This document shows positions 34,400 through 46,060 of a stretch of 64,000 nt of DNA, one piece after another. The notes under the pieces were generated by a model. The model saw nothing but the letters and a program-made list of their open reading frames with translations, searched no databases and was not told the DNA's origin. Numbering within the stretch: position 1 is the stretch's first letter; the number at the start of each line of letters is the position of its first letter. The position numbers and the translations under genes are program-made. The DNA lies in the NCBI GenBank assembly GCA_027943335.1, contig BSBK01006024.1, positions 134,001 through 198,000 of the forward strand. Direction: 5' to 3'. The stretch comes from Chamaecyparis obtusa (Eukaryota > Streptophyta > Pinopsida > Cupressales > Cupressaceae).

Positions 34400-36522
34400 T
34401 CGTATCTATTAATGTTTTGTAGCTGCGAGAGAGATCAGTTTTACCTTCAATCAATAAAGACCTTTTTCAGATGATTTTCGTGTCGGTTGTGTTCATCTCA
34501 GTTAGTCTCATGATTGAAGTTTCCGCTTCCTGCTCCTATGTTTATCTTGGTTCGATTGCTCTTCAGTTTCCGTCGCCTTTCAGCTAGAGTCTTTGTGCGG
34601 CTTCTCCATGTTTGAACATTTTTATTTGTTATCGCCTTCTTTCTCATATTCCTCTTATTATGTTCGTATCGGCATCAAACTTGGATGACTTGGCATTTTT
34701 TGGTTCATCCTGTGCTGTATGTCGATGGTTCAAGCGTATGGAATGTCGTCGATTCATATTTATTGGTTACCGTAATTGCTATTACTTGCGTCGGTTCATT
34801 TCTTAAGGGAATCGTTCAATTCATGCTTTATGATCATTATTCATCTGTTATATTCGATGGTTATTTCCTAAGGCAGCCGTTCAGCTTATAACCGCTGTTT
34901 TATGGAGGCTTCTCGGTATCATTTCAATTCTTTGTATCTGCAATTATCATATAAACTGGTTTCTTCAGCTGCGTGTGGTTGATTCCAAAAAGGACAATGA
35001 ATATGGATGGTGAAATATTCATTCTTTATTGGCAATTAATTAGCTGCTGAAGGCGTGCGTTCTTCATGCATATGGAGAGCTAGGTGTCTGCCTTCTGAAT
35101 GCTTATCGAGAGCTACTTGTCTGCCTTCTTGATAATTTTCTTTTTGAGAGCTTTCCGTCTAGCTGCCTGGTTCAATTGTTCATAAGTTTATTTGAGAGCT
35201 GCTTGACCTCTTGTCTATCAAGAGCTAAGTGCTGGTTTTCTAATATGAAGAGTTGCCATGGTGCTTGTGTGTTATCAGCTACTTGCATGGTTGTGTATCA
35301 GGTGTCTTCAGCTGCTAGAGTTTGTGGGTATCTTGTGCATTCAAGAACTATTTGTTTGTGCTTTTGATTCATATGCAAGTTTACTTTGAAGTGAGCTACC
35401 AGGCTGCTTGAGTATCATGAGCAATTTCAGATTTATGTTATATGATTGTGAGATCAATTCTAGAGGGAGTTGATATCAAGATGATTGTTTGATCATGTGT
35501 GATCTTCAATCATATTCAAATGATTGTAGTTGTATTTTGAGAACTCAATAAAGCACTTTAATTTTGTGGGCTGGGTTTTTCACCCTTAGGAGGAGGGTTT
35601 TCTTAGGATAAAGATGTTAAATTTTAAGTAATCAGATCTAAATTAAATCAGAATAGTAATTTAAACAAATCAGAATAGGAAGACACAAGAGACACAACAC
35701 AATTTACCCTAGGAAACCTCTAGGAGGAAAAATCCAGCATTCAGATCCAATTAATTATTGCTTCTCAAATTGACTCACAATAACATTGCAGTGGATTTGT
35801 TGAGGATCCCCGATCCATGAAGCAAATCAAATGTAGAAGAATGATTCAATATGATAGTCCAGATTCAATCAAATCTCAACCTTGTGTATGCATGCCTAAT
35901 GTGAGTGATGCAGCACGGTGTATATGTGGCCTGATGTGTGCCCAGTTAAATCAGATCATAGGTATATACTTGATGAAGTTCATTGCTTGCTTGCTCGGAT
36001 TGCTTCATGAATACGCTGATGATAAGAACCAGTAGTCTAGGACTTCGATCATGCCACCAAACACTTGTTGTAAGGAAATCGCAATAGACAATATGTGTTT
36101 GTTGTTGGAGCAGATTTGTAGATCGTAGCAAGGGAAATTTTCTTAAGGAGCAGATAGATTTCATTGGCTTGAAGTGTTGTATCATTTCCAATATCCGAAG
36201 GCCTCATTTATATGAGGTAGTAATAATTACAAGGTAAGGTCTGCCTCCAAGGCCGACCTTGAATTAATAAATCTGGCGCCATTAAGAAACGTCTATAGAC
36301 GTTTAAACATTGTAAAGGGCCCAGCCCTTAATCGATATTATTATTTTTTAATTTAAATTAAATATATAAATTTAACTATTAAGTTAAGTTAAATTTTAAT
36401 ATTAGCTAGAATCTGAAATTAGCTATTTACGAAATTAACAAAAGATTTTTGTGTTCCTGTGATTATTGTGTTTTACTTTTCTAATTATTGCATGTTATGC
36501 TATTCTGGTTCAAAATTTAACA
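34400..36522 (+). repeat. LTR-like sequence, split by a solo LTR
   Basis: The stretch before 35614 ends with the common plant copia LTR words CAATAAAG, GGGTTTTTCACCC and GGAGGGTTTTC. It resumes at 36441 with TTTGTGTTCCTGTG and ends CAAAATTTAACA at 36522. A degraded GTATCAATC primer-like word follows. From 35060 to 35290 the motif GAGAGCT recurs about every 45 bp. The left border is uncertain, and no coding region of the element was identified. Confidence 0.5.
35615..36440 (-). mobile_element. Copia-type solo LTR
   Basis: Begins TGTTAAATTTTAAG and ends GAAATTAACA. The 5-bp duplication AAAGA lies at 35610-35614 and 36441-36445. On the minus strand it shows the copia LTR order: AT-rich start, then GATTTTTCCTCCTAGAGG, TTTCCTAGGGTAAATTGTG, and CTTGTGTCTTCC near its end. 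No internal region remains, so the two LTRs recombined. It split an older LTR-like sequence. Confidence 0.8.
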
Positions 36523-37689
36523 GTATCAATCTTAGATTTTATTTATCATATTATATAATATTTGATATATATTTTTAATTTTTATATTTTCTAATTAAAG
36601 AGGGGTAAATACTATTATTCTTGGAGATATAAATTGATGAGGTCATAAATGAAAGACCTCATCTCCATTTAAGTATTCAAGAATAACATCCTAATGGAAT
36701 TTGAACCTTGATGACAAGAACAACATCACAACATGCCAATGACAAAAATATAATTAAGTATTACATAATTTATAATTTATATGTAAAAAGTGTTTGATTT
36801 GATTTCACATAAAATATTACAAATATTGGGCATTAAATTAAAAATGCTATAACTATTGGAACATGCTCAACTATTGGATTCTCTCCCCTAATCTATTATA
36901 TATATGCATAGTATCGAGGTAATATTAGTAGTTATAGAATGTGATAACATATGGCATTGACCTTTAATCCATTTGAGTTGCAAATGTGCTTAAGTAGTCT
37001 GGGTAGCCTTGATGATGCTAACAGGCAATGGGCATCATGTGTAGTATTTCTCATATTGTGACGTACTCGTCTTTTGAAGGAACTATTAATCCTCCTTAAG
37101 GATAGAACTGCTTGTTAAAATTCTACCTAAGGTTCTTTGTGTAACTTCTAACTATGCAAATTGCTTCTTTGAATTCTGCCTGAACTAGCTACAAAAAGTT
37201 TTATACTCCATGCTTGGATCGCTAGCACTTTTTTTGGATGACTAACATTTTATAGTTATCAAATTTCATTCATTACATTTATCATTTTTATAGCAGCCTC
37301 GTCCTGGATTAATAAGAACGATGCAATTAAATAAATGTTTGGAATGGGTTGTGATGGTTTTTTGAACCAGACACATGTTATCAGTGATTAGAATGTGGTC
37401 CATCATATTTGGCATGAAATACATACCAAATGTATGTTGCCATAAGTGAAACTTTAAATCTAAGTTGGATCAATCCTAACTAGATTTGTGGATATGCTCA
37501 AGAATAGATAGGTCCTACATAAGTTGTTAAACATTAGTTGCTAGTTCATCGAATGGCATGAATCATAAGTGAAATGGTATATAGCCGCATTGATCTTGCC
37601 TCAATTGATACATCTAAAATTTTGAGTATAAGCTCAAGATAGAGAAAAATATGTTCTTTCCAAACCAATATGAAATGGATCTTAGGAAT
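36523..37689. other. No gene recognised; one short hairpin
   Basis: AT-rich DNA. A stem at 36636-36664 pairs GATGAGGTC with GACCTCATC around a loop of about 10 bases, and outer arms TATTCTTGG and TCAAGAATA extend it imperfectly. It could be a tiny MITE. No coding signal. Confidence 0.5.
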
Positions 37690-38290
37690 CTACATCAAGA
37701 AGGTGTTGACATTAAGATTGAATTGATAGCTACTATGAAACTTAACATGGTTTTGTTGAATTAGTTTGGAGTCTATATCATTATTCTCTTGGATGTCTTT
37801 GTGATCATGTTTTGTTTTTTTGTTCGACATTTCTTCTATTTCCCCATCGGGAATAGCCTCTAATCTATGGGCTTGGCTCCTTTTTCCACATATATGTCCT
37901 GGTGAAGTGTGTGTTTGATGCATAGTTCGTGGATCTATCCTTTACTAGGCGTGTGTCAAACTTCAATGCCTTTTGGATCGCCTCTTCCAAGTTTGCAAGG
38001 TCTAGGAAGCTCACTGTGCTCTTGATTGATTCTTTCAATCCATCCATAAATAGGTAGGTGAGTCTTTCTTGAGAGATTTCTAGTACCAATGTTGTCAATC
38101 TCTCAAACTCGGTGGAAAACTCCTCCACTGATCCCTCTTGCTTAAGTTGAGTTAATTTCTTGAAGTTCCATTGTGGGTGTGTTCGATCAAATCTTTTTAT
38201 GAGTTTTTGCATAAATTCATCATAACTTTTTATTTGTTGCTGGCTCTGGGTGATAAGACCATGGTGCTGTTGGTGTTCTTTTTCCCCAAA
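37690..38290 (-). pseudogene. Ty3/gypsy gag C-terminal half, broken
   Basis: The minus-strand frame from about 38290 gives HHGLITQSQQQIKSYDEF, KLIKRFDRTHPQWNFKKL, QEGSVEEFSTEFERL and YLFMDGLKESIKS, the retrotransposon gag core. It ends in KKEPSP with a stop, and a shifted frame (37923-37690) gives basic and acidic tail sequence. No protease or polymerase follows. The N-terminal half lies at 41230-41910, beyond a 2.9 kb insertion. EHQQHHG replaces the usual EHEWWHHG, so the junction itself has decayed. Confidence 0.8.
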
Positions 38291-38644
38291 GGTCGGCTTG
38301 GCATTAGGATTGACAGGGCTAGTGTCACATTCACTCAACACTCCAAATCTGACAGGAAAAAGGGCCAACTGACAAGGATCAAAGAGGGATCCTTCTGCAC
38401 TTTGAGCTCCACATCACTCAAGCGGGTGTACCTCATCTGCACACTCATACAACTTGTGTCACACTACAAGCCTGCAGGTAATTGACTGTGGAATGATTCT
38501 CAAACTCCTATAGGTATCTTGTACCTCAAATAAAACCAATATCTCATGCAATAGCCCTACTTGAATGGAGTGAGTATGAAAACCAGAGACCTACACTAAC
38601 AACATGAAAGGGAAAGGGTGTGACTGAATGGAAATGATTTTAAA

Positions 38645-38716
38645 TGGATTGAAAGGACCCCTGAGATGCCCTAAGTCTCTGATAGACCAGTGCCTTATCC
38701 AATGGGCCACAGAGTC
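38645..38716 (-). other. tRNA-Arg-like sequence (tRNA pseudogene or SINE head)
   Basis: On the minus strand it begins GACTCTGTGGCCCATTGGAT, then AAGGCACTGGTCTATCAGAG. This matches the acceptor, D-arm and internal A box of a plant tRNA-Arg. A degraded B-box-like GGGGTCCTTTCAATCC follows at the right distance. The 3' acceptor strand is not complementary, so it is not a working tRNA. It may be the head of a tRNA-derived SINE. Confidence 0.5.
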
Positions 38717-39791
38717 AAATACAATATTGCAAGGGACAGCTATGAAACAAGAAAATAATATACCCAATGTGTTGATGCCTGACATCAATCACACACCATG
38801 ACCAAACCTCAACTTAGCACCCACCTATGTATTTAAGTATGTTATTATCCACTCAAAAGATTTTAACCCTCCCCTTAGAAGAGACCTATAAACAAACAAT
38901 ACATTAACCAGCATCCACTGGAAGACAGGCATGAAATATCTTTGACACCTCAACTCATACATACATAAACACTAACCCTGAACCAGTTATCTTTGCAAAG
39001 ACAACTCCACTTGCAAACACATAGGCAATACAAGCAAACAAATCAAACACCCTTAATGTATGACTAATGGACTCAGAATTCAAATGGAGATAGTTTGGTA
39101 ACAGTAAAAATATATTAACCTCTCACACATAAAACAAGTCTGTTACAATATGCATTGTATTCTCTGAACCAGCAATGGAAGAAGAACACCCTATATGCAG
39201 AGAGAAGAGGAAATCTGCAGAACAGAACCTTTCACTAGAACCAAAAAGGAAATCTCAGCTGGAACCCCTTGTAAATCAGCAAAAACAACATATATACCCA
39301 TGGTTACCTTGAAATCCCACACAAGTTAGGATGCAACAAGCTAAGGGTAACCATGGTTAGAGTTTTCCATCAATTAGGCATTTCAAAATCTGATACAATT
39401 CGGAGGGAAAACACTAAGTCCTAAATGCACTTAATACTTGATCTTCAATCATGAAAGAATCTCTGAAAGGCACCGAAGATCAATCAAAATTCTGCAAAAT
39501 TCAAACTGGAAGTGACCCTGCAACTGCTTTTGGTACATTTCATTTACTCAACTACGGCAAGACACTCCTCTTCTGCAATCATCTCACACCCTGGAGCACA
39601 CCGGAGCGGCGGAGAAGATCAGTTTCACCAACTTTGGCCCTTCCTGTCATTAATTTCGATCCTTTCTGGTCGCTGGAAACATTCACAAAGATTCAAAAAT
39701 GAAAGCAAATGGTCACAATGCACTCGCGGACTTCATGTTTTTAACCCATTCAAACACCTCGGGCTAACTCCGCAACGGCGACGCCAAATAG

Positions 39792-40803
39792 TTGTCGCAT
39801 GATCACATAGCCCGGAAATGGGCTATGCGAACATGCGACAACCCGTTTCCCCTTGCCTTCTCCATAACCGTCGACGCTGTCGTTGCCACAAAAGGGTTTG
39901 TCGCATGTTCGCAAGCCAGAAAAATGGCTCTTGTGAACATGCGACAAGCCGCTAACATGCATCCTGCCGCTTGGCCTGTCACCGCCGAGATACCCTAACC
40001 TGGACCTGCGTTCAACCTATCATCCTGCCAACTTGGACCAACCGGAGATCGCCACGACAACCCGCCAACCTTAGCCACCAGCAAAACTGCCACCGCCCAC
40101 CGACCAATCGGGAACCGCCACACCACATGAAGATAACACCAAGGGGCTTGTCGCATGATCGCAAGCTGTGGAAATGGCCCTTGCGATCATGCGACAAGGT
40201 CATAAGACCGCCACACTGTCACTCGCCGGCCAATAGAACACTGCCACTTAGGATCCGGAAGATGCCCCATCACCTGCTACCGGGCCCCAGGGACACGTGG
40301 CAAGCGGTCGCATGATCGCATGTCAGAAAAGTCTGACATGCGTCCATGCGACAGCCAATCATAAGCCGCCACATAACCACTAGCGCAGTCACCGCCGAAG
40401 AGACCCCACCTGCAAAAAGCTTTGAAAATCTGGGCCCACCATCACGCGACCGTGCGACTAAGGCAAACCTAACTGCTAGCCAAGTCACCAGATGTTAGCC
40501 GCTCAACCGCCAGAATCAAGCGACAAGGAGATAACCGTTGGTCGCCAGGTCGTGGAATGAAAACTTAACCGCCAAGAAACTGAACACCGCAGAAGCTTGG
40601 GACCCATGCGAACACGTGGCAAGCGGTCGCATGATCGCATGTCAGAAAAGTCTGACATGCGGCCATGCGACAGCGAATAAAAACATGCCCCCTGCCTCCC
40701 CTCTGACATCGGGTCCACTTCACCAAAGAAACGCTTGGAACAAACAAAATCAACGGCAGGCGCATGATCGCATGGGGAAAGAATATTCCATGCAATCACA
40801 TGC
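39792..40803. repeat. Series of six related hairpins
   Basis: Imperfect palindromes of 45-50 nt lie at 39792-39841, 39898-39947, 40148-40197, 40306-40353, 40625-40672 and 40759-40803. The outer arms are conserved (TTGTCGCATGATCGCA and its complement). The inner arms differ between copies yet still pair: ATAGCCC/GGGCTAT, ATGTCAGA/TCTGACAT, GCAAG/CTTGC. Loops are short and A-rich. The spacer DNA is GC-rich and carries recurring CCGCCAC and CACGTGG words. Minus-strand frames crossing it only repeat the hairpin sequence. Confidence 0.85.
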
Positions 40804-41229
40804 CAACCATTGATCTCCTCCCTCTGCCGCTTTGAAGAAACTAGCCCCACATCGTCGCACTTGCGCACTTAAGACTGATGAAGAAGGAGTGCCAGCAGAA
40901 AAGAAGAAAGGCAAGGTCGAAAACACACAGGGTTTCCGATAGACCGAAAGGTAAGTGCACAAAAGCCGGAAGGCACAGGGTCGAAAACAACGAAGGTTTT
41001 CAAACATACTAAAAACATCAAGGATTTTTGAAAACACTGTGGGTTTTCGACACTGTGGCAGATTTTGAAAACATTTGCTGCAGAGCTTGAAACTTGAATA
41101 ACTTTCTGGATTTTGTGATTCAGGAAATGCGAATTGGACTAGAGCTTGGTGACAACATGAAGAACACAGGGCACGACACTTTTACAAAAACACTTGCAGG
41201 GAAGAGGCCATTCTCAAAGATTTTTGCTA

Positions 41230-41910
41230 TGACAGAAAAAAGGCCTAACAGGTGCAGTACTACAAATTTGATGGTGCTTTCTTCTATCATGGGACTTAAT
41301 GAAAGATAGGTGTCTAATTTTTGCACCCATGAACGTGTTGTAGTTCTCCCTAATCCCTCAAAGTTGGGTAGACTTATTTTGTTTATTTCCTCTTTTAGTT
41401 CCTTTTCTTGTGTTGTCCTTCTCTTCTTATTAGAGGCTTCTCTCATTTTGGCATCACAATAGTCACTAAAGGAGATTTCCCTTCTAAGTTCAAGAATCGA
41501 TTCTAGAATACGCATTTACAATTTCATCAATATTATCCACTGGGGATGCATTTGTCTCTTCTTCCTCCTCCTCCATTTGTTCCTCCTTGGGTAGGAAGGA
41601 TGGCCTTGCCAGTCTAGAATTTGGTTCCCTAATAGGACCATTATTGTTATTTACAGAATGATTAAAATTGCTATCTCTTTCTTTATTACTTATGCTTTGA
41701 ATGGCTTGAAAGAGGAGTTGATTAGTTCTTTCGTTCCTCTCATTCTGCTTCACAATGGCTTGAGTGATTTGGGTTGTGCGCTCCATGAAAGCCCTCAATT
41801 CATTGCTCATTTGGTCACTCATTGTGGTTGTAAACTTTCTTTTTTCTCTTTCTAATGCTCTTAGAGCCATTTGTCTCGTTTGCATCAACTTCCTCTCACA
41901 AGATGGCAGG
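41230..41910 (-). pseudogene. Ty3/gypsy gag N-terminal half
   Basis: Just inside the primer site the frame gives KLMQTRQMALRALEREKRKF, then MSDQMSNELRAFMERTTQI, a Glu-rich linker (EEQMEEEEEETNASP), and in a second frame ISLPNFEGLGRTTTRSWVQK with LDTYLSLSPM and IKFVVLHLLG. This is the usual start of a gypsy gag core, before the HEWW segment. A shift lies near 41500. The core is cut at about 41240 by the insertion. Confidence 0.8.
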
Positions 41911-41928
41911 GATGATGCTTTGATACCA
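41911..41928 (-). other. Primer-binding site of the gypsy element
   Basis: TGGTATCAAAGCATCATC on the minus strand, two bases inside the LTR. TGGTATCA followed by AAGCATC is a variant of the initiator tRNA-Met site. Confidence 0.75.
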
Positions 41929-41930
41929 CT

Positions 41931-43136
41931 TGTAATGTCCCCTTTAGGGATCACCTAGGGTTTGGACTTCTTTCTCAGTTATGTGATCAAAATTGTAAGC
42001 AACTTCTCTTGATCAATATCTTGCATAGAAATCTCTTAGGTGTTGTAAATGTTTATATTGAAAAATGATAAATGTGTATCTTATTAATATCCTTAGTTTA
42101 GTGAAATAATGGAAGAATAGATTAATGCAAATGTCTGATACTTTTGAAGATTAGTCTGCAGCGGTTGTATTATTAAACTATAATACTCTTATGAGTCTTT
42201 GATCTCAGTTCAATGGATCTAGCCGATGACATTATAAATGCTTTGAAAGAGTTTTCCTTTCGCCAACCAATATTGACAATATAAACCTTATGTCTGAAAC
42301 ATTTCAGACATTGGATCAATCTGGAATTGTAGAGGACCCTATGTGTGTACTGGTTCGAATATAAGTTCTTATGCCTAACTTACCATCTAATTTGAAATTT
42401 CACTCTCTATATCCTTTATGTGACCCGTATACTCTGAAACGGCTCCTCTATTTACCTTATTCGTTGGATTGAATTCTACAATTTATACAGATTGATGGTG
42501 TGCTGTCCCACGTTTCAAGTTGCTGGCCGTTATATTGAAATAATTGGTGGGACTCTTCAGCGCTGACTGTGTTATCTTCCACTGATTGGATGCTGAGTTA
42601 TCGTGTCGAATAGCTAAAATATGTTCTTTTTATATCCTACTTGCTAGGCGTGTCTCCTCATATCGTGCCTCCCCGTAGCCAAGACATTTACAAATCGCAC
42701 CCTTTCACACGTGTGTTTAATAAAATTGATGTTTTCCTTCCTCTATAATTGGTTGGCTATCTCAGTGATTAATATAATCACTGTCGTCGGTTGATAACAA
42801 TGGTCAAACTTTCAATAACAAAATCCTAGCTGGACTCGAAAGCCACATGAATACACATTTTACCATCAGCGTCAATGTTGTCTTTTCTATAGTATGTTTA
42901 GACTATATCATTAGTCATTATCTTTCGATGATTACTAAGCCCTTTTCTATGTGATGTCCCTATTATAAATTAATTAATTTATTTACTTTATAATTATATT
43001 TATTATTCCAATATTATATTAATAATATACTTATATATTATATTATTATTTTAATAATCTATTATTATTATTATAATTATTTTATATCTATTTATCTCCA
43101 TTGTCATGGTTAGGGTTTTAAATGGGGGACATGACA
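41931..43136 (-). repeat. 5' LTR of the gypsy element
   Basis: 1206 bp, TGTAATGTCCCC to GGGGACATGACA on the plus strand, so the ends form a good inverted repeat. AT-rich with a run of short ATTATTATAAT words at 42965-43085. Its partner LTR was not found, consistent with loss of pol and the 3' end. Confidence 0.8.
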
Positions 43137-44384
43137 GATGGTTGGCTAAACTTGCAATTTCTGCATGCAAAGATAAGAACAGATAAACACCTGATTCTCA
43201 TGTATTGAATTTCAGTCCATGAGTGTCTTCACTAGAAGAAACCCTGTTAAAAGGAATTATAATTGACCAAGTCCTGTGCCTTTTCATGGTTTTAGCGTTG
43301 ATTTCAGTGTCTTCTAATTAACTTTTCTTGGGTAGATAAGCTGTCATCCTAGAACATTTACATGTGTTACAGATAACTGTGATCTGAAAAAGATGCATTC
43401 TAAGCCAGTCAGAAAACATTTACCAAAGATTATAACTAATAGCACAAATTGTTTGTGTTAAACATTTTTTTAAGAAACCAATAAAGCTTTGTATCCGTTT
43501 TGAATGGGCTATTATTTGAAATCAGATGCATGCAAATCATTAATTTCAATAGACAATTGTTCTTCCAAGGCATCATGTTTGCAGTCTTTACCACTGCTGT
43601 TTAGTATTGCCAGAAATCAAATCTGTCAATCAAGCTGCAATTTTTGTAATGATGATTGTTGATATGTCGAAGAGCTTTAGAAAAGTAAACGTGAACCTTC
43701 AAAGCTAATGCAAATTAAGGATTGAAAACAAACAGACTTAAACGGTCAAAAATAATATGTTACCATTCTTGAACAGTGTTAAACTACCAAAGAGATAGTT
43801 GTTACACTGGCATGCTATAAATTTTCATGAAGGAGATGTAGCAATAGGGTTTGAATGGTCATCCTAGAGCATGACTCAAACGCCTTTGACTGGAGCACAT
43901 GGCTTTACAACCACTCGTGGTTTACAAAGCTGCACTTCATCCATAAATTGATGCCATAAGATGTTTGTTTGAAATTAAAAGGTTTAAAGTGTGGGAATTG
44001 ACTGTCACATCACTTGATTGCAGAGAGTGTTGCGATCAAATTACTTGAAGGATCATCTCATTGTGTTTGTAAATTCATTTTAATTTAGTATAGTGAGTGA
44101 TATAGATTTGAGGCTTTCAATATGGTTTTTCCCAAGGAAAATTGTGCCATTCTGATTGTCTAGTTGTTAATTTCTTCTTTCATATTTCAGTTTCATATCA
44201 GTCTTATTTCTGATTTATAACAGCACGTTAGATCATATTTGAAATCTCTTTTATGCTCCTAAATTCTACCTGAAGTACTTATCTAATATTTCCTACACTT
44301 GACTAGAGCTTGTGTTAGCTTGACCTGTGAAGGAGAGGACACCTTGGCTTGGTGGTAGTGAAAGATTTGGCTTTTGGTTGATAT
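43137..44384. other. No gene recognised
   Basis: Single-copy-like DNA with only short frames. The last 100 bp may belong to the leader of the copia remnant that follows. Confidence 0.5.
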
Positions 44385-44990
44385 TGTATCTATAATTCAA
44401 AAAATTTGGCTAGCACTTCAAAAATTGAGATTGAGAAGTTCAACAAACGACACTTCAACTTGTGGAATCTTAAGATAGAAGATCTCATGGTAGAGAGATA
44501 TCAATGAATTGCAGTAATTACAATACCAAGATTCATTTATTATAGAATGGATACAAAGGATTGAAAAAGGCAAAAAAGAACAATCAGGTTATATCTTTAC
44601 GATTCAGTTTTAAGAAATATTTCTGGAGATAAAAGATTGCATTGCACAAAACTTGCATAACAAAATTGCAATATTGTATCAAAACCAAAAGTCTTATTTG
44701 TAGAAATTGTATTCATTGAAAATGAATAAGGGAGATTCCATAGTTTATCACTTAAATACATTTAATATAACAGTGATTTAATTAACTTCCATAGATGTAA
44801 AAGTAAGAAAAGTGGACAAATATACTACTTTGCTTATTACTTGATGCATAGATAACTTAACAAGACCATTATGAGTATAGCGTTTAACTTGAGTTATGTC
44901 ACCCTAATAAGTAAAGAACTAAAGAGAAAACCACTGGATGATAACATTGATAAGGCATTCATCATATAGATTATTAATCCTTGATACATA
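44385..44990 (+). pseudogene. Copia gag remnant
   Basis: Broken frames read KIEIEKFNKRHFNLWNLKIE then DLMVERYQ, later YSLKMNKGDSIVYHLNTFNI and TSIDVKV. These follow the order of a copia gag (EKFNG.NF..WK.KM.D.L, LY.LKM.EG.S...HLN.FN, L..ID.K). At least ten stops or shifts show great age. No primer site, LTR or pol part was recognised nearby. Confidence 0.75.
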
Positions 44991-46060
44991 ACATCAAAAA
45001 AAAATTGAGAGTTCACATGAGAGCAAAACAAATTAACAAAATAATTTGCTTTTATTTAAAAAGACTCAACCAAAGCTTTCCAATGTGCTTTTGACATTTA
45101 GGAAGACTCTTCTCCTAAAGCTTCACACATTCTCCTGAATCAATCTTTTGAGCATCCTAATAAAATGGCGAAGTGAAAGAATTTTCTGTTGAATTCGGAT
45201 CAGGTTTACCAAGTACTTGATCACTCATTGAAATTTTCCCTTCTTTAGGGTCAATGCTCGGAACATGCAAGGAAAAAATTCTGGACTTAGAATGGAGAAG
45301 AGAAAACAGGCCACTATCCTATAACCTTATTGCTATTTTACTCCTATATTTTATCTTCTCCAATTTCAATTCTTGCACTTTAACATGTCCTAGATCTAAA
45401 GTCCTTAATTTTAAAGTATTTTGTCACCAGAATTGTTGGAGCATCCATTGTTTGAAAGTGAAATTGAATGTTTGCAACCTTAGGATATATGAAGAGCTGT
45501 ATTTTTTATAAGTAAATATGACTTTTATGGGGCCACACCCAAAGAACTGCTTTATATATAACTATATGTGGCTTTTGTGTTGCCACGCCCAGTTATATTA
45601 ATATGGTAAAAAGTTTACATAGATCCCCTCTGCATCATTGTATAGAAGCTTTGACCAACTTTACAGTGTTTACAATAATAAAATAATGGCCTCGCGACAA
45701 AATGGGCCATGAACACCATTGTTGTCTATCTACATTAGAGGTCGAAGGCAAAATGTGCTCGGAAACATCTACAACAATATATTCTAATCCAAAAACTATG
45801 TATCCAAACTATTTTCATTCTCAGTATTCCTCATTCATTGTTTTCCTAAGAGCCATCCTCTTTAGATTCTTCGTCCCACGCAAAAGACTAATCGGTATCT
45901 TCCTCACCATATAACCCCATGATTGTCATCAGTTACCAATGTGGCACTTTGCATTTGCCTTCCATCTTGTAAATTTAACTCTTGTGGCATATATAATCAA
46001 AAGTATCAATGAGCTATTATTATATGCAAGTACTAGACGAGGCCATTTTTTGGATGCAAC
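44991..46060. other. No gene recognised
   Basis: AT-rich DNA with short frames. A degenerate duplication (GGGGCCACACCCA, TTGCCACGCCCA) lies at 45530-45595. Confidence 0.5.

Larger units (their letters stand above)
38291..41229. mobile_element. Unclassified 2.9 kb insertion with GC-rich hairpin region
   Basis: This block separates two halves of one gag frame. Imperfect 20-bp direct repeats starting TGACAG lie at 38350-38369 and 41230-41249 (17 of 20 match). They may be a long target duplication, though 38291-38349 is then unexplained. On the minus strand a GGTATATATG TATA-like word lies near 39290. The left half is ordinary AT-balanced DNA with a tRNA-like piece; 39740-40870 is GC-rich and full of hairpins. 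No coding motif was recognised. It could be the LTR and leader of a retroelement whose coding part is lost. Confidence 0.5.

Noticed and set aside
36523..37689. Internal region of the LTR element ending at 36522
   Set aside because: A weak primer-like GTATCAATC follows the LTR, but no gag or pol motif could be read, so no element was called.
39971..40868. Several 70-120 codon frames on both strands in the GC-rich island
   Set aside because: They arise because GC-rich DNA has few stops and hairpins read alike on both strands; no start context or motif.
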